From: Eubacteriales bacterium mix99
GTDB lineage: Bacteria; Bacillota; Clostridia; Caldicoprobacterales; DTU083
Assembly (NCBI GenBank): GCA_038396605.1
Contig: CP121690.1
Span: 838,500 to 902,499, forward strand
Direction of reading: 5' to 3'
Length of the DNA stretch: 64,000 bases
The notes beneath the pieces were generated by a model. The model saw only the letters and a list, made by a program, of their open reading frames with translations. It did not search any database and was not told the DNA's origin. Both the position numbers and the translations under genes were made by a program. Shown here in pieces: positions 50,853-60,528 of this stretch; positions within the stretch are counted from its first letter, which is position 1; each line of letters opens with the position of its first letter.

Positions 50853-53114
50853 TTATTTTACCGCTTCTACCTTGTATTTGGATGGAGACATGCCGCAATT
50901 CGCTTTGAAAACCCGGTTAAAATGAGATACGCTTCCAAATCCGATCTCCGCTGCAATGTCCCCGACTTTCTTTTCCGTAGTCATCAAAAGATGCCTGGCC
51001 AACTCGATGCGCTTGCCTGTCACGTAATCCTTGAAGCCAATGCCCGTGATTTCCTTAAACAGGCGGCTCAAAGTATAAATGGAAATATGATAATGATCCG
51101 CGATCTGCAGCAGGCTCAAATTCGGATCGGTAAAATGAATGTCCACAAACTTTACGATGCTGTCATTCAGCTGATCCTTGCTTGCCGACTTCGTATGGGC
51201 AATACTGTCACAGACCCGGACGACGGCAGGTGTCAGGAGTTCACACATCTCAGTTATATTGTTAAAGTACAGGATCCGGTTCATTTCCTGCTGGTTCAGC
51301 GGCATTCCGATCTGTTTCAGGGTCCTGAGAAAGGCGTCCATCATTTTATAGCAGACATACCGCTCAACCAGAACAGAGGACACATTCCCGGATATGCGGC
51401 CCCGGATTGTCGCCAGATCATCCAGGGCATCCTCCTTTTCTCCGTTCTTCATATGCTGCAAAAAGGACAACGTCTCTTCCGTAAGATCCATTTCCGTTAT
51501 GGACAGGTCATTCATCAGATCATCATAAACAATTGCTCCGCTGTCCATATCCAGATCCTGAAGGGAACGAAGATAGGAACTCCGGATATCGATCAGCCGA
51601 GTAACCGAATGGCCGGTCCCGATCCCGACTTTCCCGCCGCCTTCGGACTGCCGCAGAGTCTCCACGATCCCCGCTGTCACTTCCTCCGGAGAAAGAGTTC
51701 CGGGAATCGCACAGACAAACACGGTATGTCTGTCGTACATCATATCAACAAGAAATACATGGGACTGGAACTCCGAAAGAATTTCGTCCGCCAGAAGCTC
51801 CCTTTGTACATTGTTCATTTCCAGGCCGGTTACCGACAGCACACAAAAAGCATCTCCCGACAAAACACTGCTCAGCCATTCCAGATCGGAGGAGTCCGGC
51901 TGCTCTCCGGACAATAGCTTGTTCAGGACCAGATCCATCAGCTGCATCCGTTGCTCCGTTACGGTCTCGCGCAGTTCCTCGTTAACACTGCCCAGTCTGT
52001 CAAATGCCATCTCAATGGCGGCAATCTCATCTCTTCCGCTCCGGTCCTCCGGCGTACTGCCGCTTTCCCCGTTTTCTTTCCTGCTTTTACTGTCCCTGCC
52101 TTCCCGGATACCGATTCGCTGTGATAACCGATAAATCGGTTTATAGCTTAAATATACCGACATGGCAAAGAGCAGGATCAGACCCAGGGCGAGAAACAGC
52201 AGGGAGCTCTGAATCGTTTCATAAAAGGAATTCAGACTTTTTTCCACATCATCCTGCGGAATGACAGACAAAAACATCTTGCCCTGCACGGCATCAAAAA
52301 ACTTGAAAATATTGTACGAGTTCTGCTGCCAGGTATATTTCACCAGGGTGTTTTGCGGATCGGAAAGGAATTGCTTCAACTCCGTATCCTGAAATATGCC
52401 GGCGTCAATATTCCCATTGGCGTATAAAAGGGAATCGCCGGAATCCAGAATAAACAGGCCGTAATTTTCATATCCCAGGGTACCGATAAAGGATGTTTTC
52501 AGTGCGGTGTAGTCCAATACGTAGAATATCATGGTATCGTCCGCGTCATTGATGGAAACAGGCACTCCCACATAAAGCCTGGCATACGGATAAGCAAACG
52601 TGTCAAATGTAGAAAGGAGAACAGTCCGCTCCTTATGGCCCGAGGTCAGGAACGTTTTCATTCTCCTGCCCACTTCTTTATTTCCCCTTGATTCTATGTC
52701 CATAAATCGTCTCAGGCTGTATTTATAGTTCGTGGTGAGGACATAATCCGCTCCTTTGAAATAAACGCCGATGGACTTTACCATGGGAACCCCGACCTTG
52801 TAATCCACCAGCGTCTCGGATACCGCTTTGATGGTATTCCACTCACTCTTTTCAATGTTCGAACGCACAATCTTCCGATCCAGGCTCATGTTCAGGGCAT
52901 GATTGCACAACATGGAAACGTGCTCATTGAAATATCCGGCAGAATATTGGGTGATCCGAAGGTAGCTTGCCCGGTTGTCCTCCTCCATCCTGCGGTACGA
53001 GCTCCGCACAACGGATAAGTTCAGCACCAATACCGGTATGAAGAGACAGGCTGTCACAATAATGATCAGCCTCAGCAGATAACTGTATTTCACAAGGGAT
53101 TTCTTCCGTTTCAT
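50853..53114 (-). CDS. Membrane-bound AraC-type sensor-regulator
   Basis: A 753-residue regulator: a membrane helix near the N-terminus (about 10-32), an extracellular sensor region, a second helix (about 290-310, LLFLALGLILLFAMSVYL), a cytoplasmic linker, and a C-terminal AraC/XylS domain of about 100 residues (LSLLQIADHYHISIYTLSRLF; IAAEIGFGSVSHFNRVFKANCGMSP). Such one-component proteins sense extracellular sugars and switch on neighbouring importer genes. It follows the third importer's binding protein gene in the same direction, 122 bp away, so that importer is the likely target. Confidence 0.92.
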   Translation of the reverse strand: MKRKKSLVKYSYLLRLIIIVTACLFIPVLVLNLSVVRSSYRRMEEDNRASYLRITQYSAGYFNEHVSMLCNHALNMSLDRKIVRSNIEKSEWNTIKAVSETLVDYKVGVPMVKSIGVYFKGADYVLTTNYKYSLRRFMDIESRGNKEVGRRMKTFLTSGHKERTVLLSTFDTFAYPYARLYVGVPVSINDADDTMIFYVLDYTALKTSFIGTLGYENYGLFILDSGDSLLYANGNIDAGIFQDTELKQFLSDPQNTLVKYTWQQNSYNIFKFFDAVQGKMFLSVIPQDDVEKSLNSFYETIQSSLLFLALGLILLFAMSVYLSYKPIYRLSQRIGIREGRDSKSRKENGESGSTPEDRSGRDEIAAIEMAFDRLGSVNEELRETVTEQRMQLMDLVLNKLLSGEQPDSSDLEWLSSVLSGDAFCVLSVTGLEMNNVQRELLADEILSEFQSHVFLVDMMYDRHTVFVCAIPGTLSPEEVTAGIVETLRQSEGGGKVGIGTGHSVTRLIDIRSSYLRSLQDLDMDSGAIVYDDLMNDLSITEMDLTEETLSFLQHMKNGEKEDALDDLATIRGRISGNVSSVLVERYVCYKMMDAFLRTLKQIGMPLNQQEMNRILYFNNITEMCELLTPAVVRVCDSIAHTKSASKDQLNDSIVKFVDIHFTDPNLSLLQIADHYHISIYTLSRLFKEITGIGFKDYVTGKRIELARHLLMTTEKKVGDIAAEIGFGSVSHFNRVFKANCGMSPSKYKVEAVK

Positions 53115-53236
53115 AATCTGCTACTCAACTCCGGTTCTCATTGGATACTGAACTTGATTCGCCGTGCGCCTGTTATTCAATTATATTCCATCATCCGGTC
53201 CGGCGTCAAATCCCGCTTTCCTGCCTTCTTCCGTTC

Positions 53237-54922
53237 CTATTTGCTGCTTCCCGCAGCTCTGCTGTCCTTCTGCAGCCTGTCATACGATGCCTGATATACT
53301 TTTACCACTTCGTCAATTCCCATTTTCTTTATCTGTTTCACATAGTCGTCCCATTTGGACATCGGCTCATCCCCGACAATGAACTTGGAAACCTGCTGTT
53401 TGAAATAGGTATCGATATCCGTAAACTGATTGGCAATTGTTTCATTTTCCTCATCGGTAAACTTCAGGGCGGAATCCGGGAACCGATCCACCGTATAGGG
53501 GAAGTAATTCTTTATGGACTGTTCCGATTTCATTTTTAGCGGCCCGGATTCCGGAACAAACCAGGCAACCGCAGCACGGGGGCCCTCGTTGGGGGCAATG
53601 TAATAAACCCTGAATTCATCCACGGTCATATTGCCCACCTTATCCGCCATATCTTCCGGATTCCAGTATTTGATGGTCTCTTTCTTGTCATCGCCATAAT
53701 CCCAGTTATAGCCACGGATCCCCAGCCAGGACGATAAATGGTTCAGACCCGGTTCCATGTCATCCACGGCGTAGCCCATATCAAACCACCGGAGAGCAGC
53801 CTCCACGTTTTTGCAGGATTTTGTGATATAGCCCGAGCCGGATCCGCCGTGAGACACGCTCCGGATCTTCTGTTTTGAGGTATACTCAGATGTCAGCGGC
53901 GGCATCATTTCCACTTCCAGTTCCCCGCTTTCAAAGTTTTCCGGGTTCAATTGGGTGGCAAAGGTCATAACCGCCGATTTATTTTCCCGCATTTTTGCAA
54001 TATTCGTCGGCTCATCCATGGTAAAGATCTCCGGCTCAATCAACCCTTCCGCATAGAGTTTGGAAACAAATTCGATGTATTGCTTATACTGGTCGTTGAT
54101 ATAGGTATACTCGACCTTCCCATCGCTGTCCAGTCCCCATCCAAGGTCCACCAAATCACCAAATGCAGGATAGGCCCACCCCGCAAACCCTGCGGTGGTC
54201 AGTTCCACGCCTTTGGTAGGCATTAACGGAGAAAAATCAGGTGTAAAATTGGCATCTTTAAACTTCTTCAGCATATCATGGAACTCGTCTACCGTGGCCG
54301 GCATCTTTTCCACGCCTGCCTTTTTCATCATATCCTTTCGGACATATACCGTATCGGCAGCCGCCTGCGCGGTATCATAAATATAAGGCGCAAAGTACAT
54401 GGAACCGTCCAGCTGCGTCATGGACTGAACCACATCCGGATATTCCTTCATCCAATGCTGTAGGTTTGGCATATATTTCTGGATTCCATCGGTGATATTC
54501 ACAATAAAATCCCCTTTGATTCCATAATCATACAGGGCATCATTGGTCAGACCACCCAGGATTATATCCGGCAAATCCCCGCCGGCTAAAGTAAGATTTG
54601 CCTTGGTCTCCCAATCACTGGCAGGCACCGGCTGCCAATCCATATGGATGCCGGACAGTTTTTCCAGCTTCTGATAGTAAATCATTTCATCAAACGCAGC
54701 TTTGCTGGGACTGTGGGGATGCATTGCCGTAAAGGTTGTTTTCTCCTTTACAATCGGGTATCCGGTTTTGTTGAAATTTTGCGCAGCCTCTTTTTGGGGC
54801 GCCTGCTTTCCCTTGCCCTTATTCCCGGGCTCGGAAGTTGCATCGTTTGATTTTCCGCATCCACCGAAAGCAGAAACGGAAAGCACCATGATCAAAAGGA
54901 CCGCAATGATCTTCTTCCTCAT
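53237..54922 (-). CDS. Large sugar-binding lipoprotein (LplA type)
   Basis: A 561-residue lipoprotein receptor with a signal peptide MRKKIIAVLLIMVLSVSAFG and lipobox FGGC, followed by a long Gly/Lys/Asn linker. The mature part resembles other LplA-type receptors (ASDWETKANLTLAGGDLPDII; VDEFRVYYIAPNEGPRAA). Unlike the two other receptors in this region it lacks the calcium loop. The ATG at 54922 follows GGTGGAG by 4 nt; 20 upstream codons are rejected. Last gene of an LplB-LplC-receptor unit. Confidence 0.92.
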   Translation of the reverse strand: MRKKIIAVLLIMVLSVSAFGGCGKSNDATSEPGNKGKGKQAPQKEAAQNFNKTGYPIVKEKTTFTAMHPHSPSKAAFDEMIYYQKLEKLSGIHMDWQPVPASDWETKANLTLAGGDLPDIILGGLTNDALYDYGIKGDFIVNITDGIQKYMPNLQHWMKEYPDVVQSMTQLDGSMYFAPYIYDTAQAAADTVYVRKDMMKKAGVEKMPATVDEFHDMLKKFKDANFTPDFSPLMPTKGVELTTAGFAGWAYPAFGDLVDLGWGLDSDGKVEYTYINDQYKQYIEFVSKLYAEGLIEPEIFTMDEPTNIAKMRENKSAVMTFATQLNPENFESGELEVEMMPPLTSEYTSKQKIRSVSHGGSGSGYITKSCKNVEAALRWFDMGYAVDDMEPGLNHLSSWLGIRGYNWDYGDDKKETIKYWNPEDMADKVGNMTVDEFRVYYIAPNEGPRAAVAWFVPESGPLKMKSEQSIKNYFPYTVDRFPDSALKFTDEENETIANQFTDIDTYFKQQVSKFIVGDEPMSKWDDYVKQIKKMGIDEVVKVYQASYDRLQKDSRAAGSSK

Positions 54923-54997
54923 TTTTCTCCACCTCTCACTTATATAATTTTGTATATTTCTGCCAACGACATATGCCGTCAAAGCACACCATCTGCG

Positions 54998-55903
54998 TCA
55001 CCCCTTGAGGGATCCGAGCATGACGCCTTTCTCAAAATATTTCTGCAGGAAAGGATAAACAATCAGCACAGGCAAGGAGGATACCACAATCGCCGAATAC
55101 TTGATCAGACTGGCCAGCTTCATCTGCATTTTTCTCAGGTCATCGGAAACGGCAGCGCCGGATTCCAGCATCTGGCTTGCCATCTCCTGCTCGATCAGGA
55201 TTTCACGCAGGACCAGCTGCAGCGGAACCTTGCTCCGATCGGTCAGATAGATCAATGCGTTGAAATACGAATTCCAATGGCCAATCCCGTAATACAGGAC
55301 CATAACCCCCAGTAATGCCTTGGACAGCGGCAGCACAATGGTCAGAAACGTCCTGGTCGTGGAGCAGCCGTCAATCATGGCAGCTTCCTCCAGCTCAGAC
55401 GGTATGCTGGAGGTGAAAAAGGTACGGCAGATAATCAGATTTGTGGTGTTGACTGCTCCGGAAACAACGAGTACCGCATAGGTGTTCAGCAGGTTCAGAT
55501 CCCTTATCAGAATATAGGTCGGGATCATGCCGCCGCTGAAGTACATGGTAAACGCCATGAAGAACATGAGCCCGTTTCTTCCCATCAGACGTTTCTTGCT
55601 CAATGCGTATGCAGCCGGCAATGTAACGGCCAGATTGACCAGGGTGCCGACAATCGTATAAAAAATGGTATTGCGGTAACCAATCATAATATCCTTATAC
55701 TGAAAAACCTTCTTGTAGCCTTCTATATTGAATCCCCTGGGAAAAAGGAGCACCTTTCCCGTACTGACATAGTCCGGATCGCTTACGGAAGCCGCCACAA
55801 TATGGATCAGGGGGAATAAAACGATCACCAGGACAATCGTCAGAACAAACAGATTCAGCAGATTGAAAACTCGGTCGCCGGGACTTTCCTTAATAACAGA
55901 CAT
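54998..55903 (-). CDS. Sugar ABC transporter permease, LplC type
   Basis: A 301-residue permease with six helices, the loop LEEAAMIDGCSTTRTFLTIVLPLSKA and the LplC terminus FLQKYFEKGVMLGSLKG. ATG at 55903 has GGAGGAGG 6 nt upstream, so nine earlier codons are excluded. It works with the LplB gene 46 nt upstream and the receptor gene 75 nt downstream. Confidence 0.93.
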   Translation of the reverse strand: MSVIKESPGDRVFNLLNLFVLTIVLVIVLFPLIHIVAASVSDPDYVSTGKVLLFPRGFNIEGYKKVFQYKDIMIGYRNTIFYTIVGTLVNLAVTLPAAYALSKKRLMGRNGLMFFMAFTMYFSGGMIPTYILIRDLNLLNTYAVLVVSGAVNTTNLIICRTFFTSSIPSELEEAAMIDGCSTTRTFLTIVLPLSKALLGVMVLYYGIGHWNSYFNALIYLTDRSKVPLQLVLREILIEQEMASQMLESGAAVSDDLRKMQMKLASLIKYSAIVVSSLPVLIVYPFLQKYFEKGVMLGSLKG

Positions 55904-55949
55904 ATCATACCTCCTCCAAAATAACATCATCCTGCCGGAAGGATAAAGA

Positions 55950-56918
55950 TCAGAACAGACTTGTTTCCCCCAATTTCCGGGATACCGTATTGACCAGCAT
56001 CAGCAGAATAAAGTTGACAACATTGTTGAACAGGCCAACCGCGGTGGAAAAGCTGTAATCTGCCTTCACCATACCACGGCGATAAATGTAGGTGGAGATC
56101 ACATCGGACGTCGTCGAGTTCAGATCATTCTGCATCAGGAAAACCTTTTCAAATCCTACATTCATTATGGAGCCTGCATTCAGGATCAGGAGAATGACCA
56201 TGGTCGGCACAATGGATTTAACATTGATATGCCAGATCCGCTGTAATCTGGATGCTCCGTCAATCACTGCCGATTCATGAATGGCAGGATCCACAGAGGA
56301 CAAGGCGGCAATATATATGATGGAATTCCACCCCGTACTTTGCCAGATGCCCGACAATACATAGATATGCCGGAATGCTTTCGGGTCGGTCATGAAGTTG
56401 TGCTTTTCAAATCCCAGAGCCTGAAGCCCCAGGTTCACGATGCCATAATTCGGCGACATGACAATAGTGATAATCCCGACCAGTACTACAATGGAAATGA
56501 AATGCGGTGCATAGGTCACCGTCTGCACCAGACTCTTGAACTTTTCGTTCTTCACTTCATTTAACATGAGGGCCAGTATAATAGGCACCGGGAACCCCGC
56601 CACCAGAGTGTAAATGGAAACCGTAAGGGTATTCCGGATCAGCGGCCAGAAATAATAGGACTGAAAGAAATTTTTAAAATGTTTCAATCCAACCCATGAG
56701 CTCCCCCATATTCCCTGAGACCCATTGAAATCCTTGAAAGCGATCTGGACTCCATACATTGGGCCGTAGGCAAAGATAATGTAGTAAAGAATCGCCGGCA
56801 GCAGAAACAGATACAATTCATAGTCTCTGGAAAGCCTGATAAAAAAGTGCTTCCGGGATTTGCTTGTGTTTCCGTGCTTCTTGTTTTCAGATAATGAAAT
56901 ATTCACTCCCCATCTCAC
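55950..56918 (-). CDS. Sugar ABC transporter permease, LplB type
   Basis: A permease of about 320 residues with the LplB signature YGPMYGVQIAFKDFNGSQGI, the EAA-like loop ESAVIDGASRLQRIWHINV and the ending NTVSRKLGETSLF. The exact start is unsure: GTG at 56918 or GTG at 56906 are both possible, neither with a clear ribosome site. The protein is very close to the 60.5-61.5 kb permease in layout and sequence, suggesting a duplicated importer. Confidence 0.92.
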   Translation of the reverse strand: MRWGVNISLSENKKHGNTSKSRKHFFIRLSRDYELYLFLLPAILYYIIFAYGPMYGVQIAFKDFNGSQGIWGSSWVGLKHFKNFFQSYYFWPLIRNTLTVSIYTLVAGFPVPIILALMLNEVKNEKFKSLVQTVTYAPHFISIVVLVGIITIVMSPNYGIVNLGLQALGFEKHNFMTDPKAFRHIYVLSGIWQSTGWNSIIYIAALSSVDPAIHESAVIDGASRLQRIWHINVKSIVPTMVILLILNAGSIMNVGFEKVFLMQNDLNSTTSDVISTYIYRRGMVKADYSFSTAVGLFNNVVNFILLMLVNTVSRKLGETSLF

Positions 56919-57074
56919 CCTAACTAAATTTGATATGGAATAACATATTTATCGTAACATCACGGTCCTTCCTTTGATATAGTCATTTTTTGCAGAGCAG
57001 ACGGACAAAATCCATTTCTTTGCAAAAAGCCTTTATCCATGCGTCATTGCAGCAGCTGCCGCTGCAAATAACAG

Positions 57075-57104
57075 CAAAAAACCGCTTCAATCAATGAAGC
57101 GGCT
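57075..57104 (-). terminator. Terminator of the bactofilin-like lipoprotein gene
   Basis: An 8-bp stem, CCGCTTCA with TGAAGCGG and a 5-nt loop (57082-57102), followed on the minus strand by TTTTTT. It isolates the lipoprotein gene from the importer operon downstream. Confidence 0.8.
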
Positions 57105-57125
57105 CTAAGTGGCTCTGTTGCTGCG

Positions 57126-57668
57126 TTATTCCTGTATCTTCACATCCCCTGAAACACTGTCATCCTCCAAATCGGCGGAATCCTGATATTCCTTATTGGC
57201 AAAGTAGAGATTGCCTTCAATCCTGGCGCCCTCATCCAGCTCAAAATCCCCGCTTTCCACATAGACGTCTCCAACAATCGTGCCGCCTATTATCTCGGTA
57301 TTAGGACTTTTTACCGTCAGCTTCGGCACCGTCAGCTTAAACCGATCCGTTGGTTTGTGCTTGTCATCCTCGTTGCATAGCACAATCTTCCGGGTCAGAT
57401 CCTGAGCTTCGTCGTCTCTCTCATGGAACTCCCCTTCAATGACCAGATCCTGGTCCACCTTCAGATCCTTCAGTGTACAGACAATCCATGTCCCATCCTC
57501 ACCGATCGCTTTAATGAAGGCCGTTTCATCGTTTACGATCGATGCAGAAGTCTGTGCATCCGGCTTGCCATCCGATCCTTTCTGCGGTTTCGAAGAACAT
57601 CCTGCAAACACAGCCACAACCAAAAGAGCGGCCAGCAGCACAATACCCTTCTTCTTTATCATTTTCAT
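57126..57668 (-). CDS. Lipoprotein with bactofilin-like C-terminal domain
   Basis: A 180-residue lipoprotein: signal peptide and lipobox VFAGC, a Lys/Asp-rich spacer, an unknown central region, and a C-terminal run of short beta-strand repeats (NTEIIGGTIVGDVYVESGDF, ELDEGARIEGNLYF) resembling one to two turns of the bactofilin or polymer-forming right-handed beta-helix. ATG at 57668 follows GGGAGG by 8 nt. It has its own terminator and stands between the AraC sensor and the importer genes. The role is unknown; cell-envelope or sensor accessory are possibilities. Confidence 0.7.
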   Translation of the reverse strand: MKMIKKKGIVLLAALLVVAVFAGCSSKPQKGSDGKPDAQTSASIVNDETAFIKAIGEDGTWIVCTLKDLKVDQDLVIEGEFHERDDEAQDLTRKIVLCNEDDKHKPTDRFKLTVPKLTVKSPNTEIIGGTIVGDVYVESGDFELDEGARIEGNLYFANKEYQDSADLEDDSVSGDVKIQE

Positions 57669-57887
57669 AGCTCTTACCTCCCTGTATAATAGAAATTCAT
57701 CATTCCAATTATACCACAACATCCCTTTATGTAAACCTTTTCGTTTCCTTTCCCATTATGATACAGGGATCCCGTATCCTCCTTCCAACCCTAAAATTAT
57801 TTTTTGTCCGTGAATCAGAAAGTTTCGACTCTGATGACTCCGGAGCTGCCTGTGCGGAAAATTCTTTCCCGTAAACAGAATGACTAT

Positions 57888-60209
57888 TCATAAGTATACT
57901 CCTGCTTCCGTTTTCCTTTCGTAATCCGGGGAACGATCCGCAAATTTTTTCCTGTAGCTGCCTGGCGTCAGACCTTCCATACTCTTAAACTTTCTCATAA
58001 AACCTGAAACCTGTATATAACCAATCTGATTCGCAATCTCCTGAATGGATAATGGTGTATTTCTCAAAAGTTCCTTTGCCTTTTCGAACCGAATGGAATT
58101 GATATAATCCGACACCGTTTGGTCCATGCGGCTCTTGAAATAATGACTGAAGTTCGAGATGGACATTTCAAACGTATCCGATAGCTTGTTGACCGAAAAA
58201 TCATTGTCCATATAGTGTCTGTTGATATAAGTCAGGATTTTATCCATATTACTGTCCATTGGATCCTTGTTCTCGTTAATGGAATCAATCAAGTCACGTG
58301 ACAGGTTCGTGATGAATTGCGGAATTCGTCCGATATCCAGCTTGGGACGATACAATATCCCGAAGTATTTTTCCTTTATTTTGAGAGGCTTGCTGTTCCA
58401 GTCCTGCAGAGCTTTATCTGATATAGTGATAATATCCTTGAAGAGACAAATTTTCAGTGTATCATTATTCGCAACATTGGCGATTTGAACAAAGACATTC
58501 ATCAACCAGTTGATTTTCTCTGTGTCTCCTGAACGTATGGCAGAATATAAGGTATCCAATTCTTCTTCCGGATATTTTATGCCATCAGCCGGATTCAAAA
58601 GCTCATAAAACAGGACCACACATCGATCCCGTTTCCCTTCACCGCTTTTTACAGCAATATCCGCTTCAAAATAGGACTTACATACGGATGAAATATCATG
58701 ATAGACGTTTCCAATCCCTGCGGTAAAATGAATATGGAAATCCGTTTCCAGATCTTTTACAATCTGCTCCGATTTCTCTCTGAGAAGGCAGCTGTCAAAA
58801 TCCGACCCGGAGGCTATAAGGATCAGTTCCTTATAATAAGTCATCATATATGTTTCAAAACCGGAAAGCTCATCTTTTACAATTGGCTCATAGGAGATAT
58901 ATTCAACATTTCCTTCCTGACAGCCGGAATCAGAGCGGAAAATCATTACGCAAAAACAGGTACCGGTAAAGCTTAGCCCGACTTTTGCTCCAAGAGCATT
59001 GAAAGCTTCTATGTTCTCCATTCCTCCACTCAGCAACCGCAAAAGCAATTTTTCCTGCATCAGTTCATGCTTTTCTTTCTCTGCTTTCGCATTGTCGTCC
59101 GAAAGATGAATCAGAGCATTCTGTGCAACGAGTATATCATCCCTGTCACCGGATGAGGCTGGAAACACAGACTTCGCAATGCCGCTTAATTGACGCACGG
59201 GATCGTAGTTAAAATGCATAAACACTTTTATTGCAAACATGCTGATTAAAATAATAAACAGAGTGCCTGAAAGAAATATCATCGTTAATCTGCGTACTTC
59301 ACTTAGCGCAACATCCATGAGAGTGATACTGTAATAGGTCAGGCCTGTTGAGTCGGAAGGCACACAGGACACCAGGTATTTTTTGCTTTTAATTATGGCA
59401 GCAATATGATCCTTTTTATGTGCCCTTTCTATCAACAAGCCGGCGATTTCTGGGGATAAATTTTTACCGGAATGGAACAGGATCAGATCGTTATCCGTGG
59501 TAATGAGCACGTCACCTGCATGGGACCGTCCGCCCCCGATAAGATCGTTCAAATGGTCGGCATTGATATGGTAAAGAATCATGGAGTAAGTATTAATGCT
59601 GCTCCAATTCATGGGAATGATATAGGTAATCGAGGAATTCATCGTTTTATTATAGTACACGGACTGTTGTGGAATCCATTTGTACTTCCTCCCAATGGAA
59701 TTCAACACTCTCCGGAACTCTTCTTCGGTATAGTTTTCATAGGTGGATCCATATTTATAAAAATCATCAAAAGTGTAAATGGCATTGCTTGTATAGATGC
59801 ATCCCAGGCTTTTGTTATAAAAAAGTATCTGATCGATGAATCTGTTGGACGCTTCGACGGATTTGAGCCTGGCACGGATGTCGTAAAAACCGGAAGGATG
59901 CTCTATTTGGTAGCTTGTTTTAAAAATACCTTCACTGGACATTTGCATTACATTTCCATAAAGTGATTCAATCTCCTGATCAACATTATTCATAATCTTT
60001 TTCGTATGTTCCATATCCTGCGAGATGATTGATTTTGTAAAATAATTGATATCGTAATTATATATCATAAAGGTGAACACAGAAATGGGGATCAGCAAAA
60101 GTATAATATAAGAGAACAGGTATCTGGCAAACGTCCCATTTTTCAGTGGAGTTACTATATTGGCTAATTTTGCTATTTTATCCCTGATTTTTTTATTCGG
60201 ACCCTTCAT
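57888..60209 (-). CDS. Membrane-bound AraC-type sensor-regulator
   Basis: A 773-residue protein with a helix at about 29-50 (YLFSYIILLLIPISVFTFMI), an extracellular sensor domain of roughly 240 residues, a second helix near 300-320, a cytoplasmic linker, and a C-terminal AraC domain (FSVNKLSDTFEMSISNFSHYF; IQEIANQIGYIQVSGFMRKFKSMEGLTPGSYRK). It is divergent from the LplB-LplC-receptor operon at 60.5 kb onwards, with a shared 319-bp gap, so it most probably controls that operon. It is related in layout, but not closely in sequence, to the regulator at 50.9-53.1 kb. Confidence 0.92.
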   Translation of the reverse strand: MKGPNKKIRDKIAKLANIVTPLKNGTFARYLFSYIILLLIPISVFTFMIYNYDINYFTKSIISQDMEHTKKIMNNVDQEIESLYGNVMQMSSEGIFKTSYQIEHPSGFYDIRARLKSVEASNRFIDQILFYNKSLGCIYTSNAIYTFDDFYKYGSTYENYTEEEFRRVLNSIGRKYKWIPQQSVYYNKTMNSSITYIIPMNWSSINTYSMILYHINADHLNDLIGGGRSHAGDVLITTDNDLILFHSGKNLSPEIAGLLIERAHKKDHIAAIIKSKKYLVSCVPSDSTGLTYYSITLMDVALSEVRRLTMIFLSGTLFIILISMFAIKVFMHFNYDPVRQLSGIAKSVFPASSGDRDDILVAQNALIHLSDDNAKAEKEKHELMQEKLLLRLLSGGMENIEAFNALGAKVGLSFTGTCFCVMIFRSDSGCQEGNVEYISYEPIVKDELSGFETYMMTYYKELILIASGSDFDSCLLREKSEQIVKDLETDFHIHFTAGIGNVYHDISSVCKSYFEADIAVKSGEGKRDRCVVLFYELLNPADGIKYPEEELDTLYSAIRSGDTEKINWLMNVFVQIANVANNDTLKICLFKDIITISDKALQDWNSKPLKIKEKYFGILYRPKLDIGRIPQFITNLSRDLIDSINENKDPMDSNMDKILTYINRHYMDNDFSVNKLSDTFEMSISNFSHYFKSRMDQTVSDYINSIRFEKAKELLRNTPLSIQEIANQIGYIQVSGFMRKFKSMEGLTPGSYRKKFADRSPDYERKTEAGVYL

Positions 60210-60528
60210 AAAATCACCATCCCCAGCATTCTTATTCTACAAACTCCGGGCTTTTCCTTCTGTTACCTCAGAATATAATTCCTGTTTTTTCTTTGAACTT
60301 ATTTTTTCAGCTGGTTAAAATTGATAAACGTGCCCAACCTTTCAAAATCAAACGATACTGTTTCAAATCCGGTAAACTTCCCACATCTATATAGAAGGAT
60401 TTACCATATCCCTCCTGATATTCAAAACCGGACTCTGTTTATTCAATAACCGATTATTTACAGGATATCAGTCTGTAGGGTAGAATTTTTCCAGGATCCT
60501 ATCAGCAAAGAAATTCGGAGGGAATGAA
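60210..60528. other. Divergent control region of the fourth sugar importer
   Basis: 319 bp between the AraC-type gene and the plus-strand importer operon. It ends in the ribosome site CGGAGGG before the LplB start. I found no promoter hexamers good enough to report; AraC-activated promoters often have poor -35 elements. Confidence 0.5.

Noticed and set aside
50481-51917. 478-residue plus-strand frame across the DUF1861/AraC junction
   Set aside because: Antisense of two well-supported genes. Its composition is that of a reverse-complement frame and no family is recognisable.
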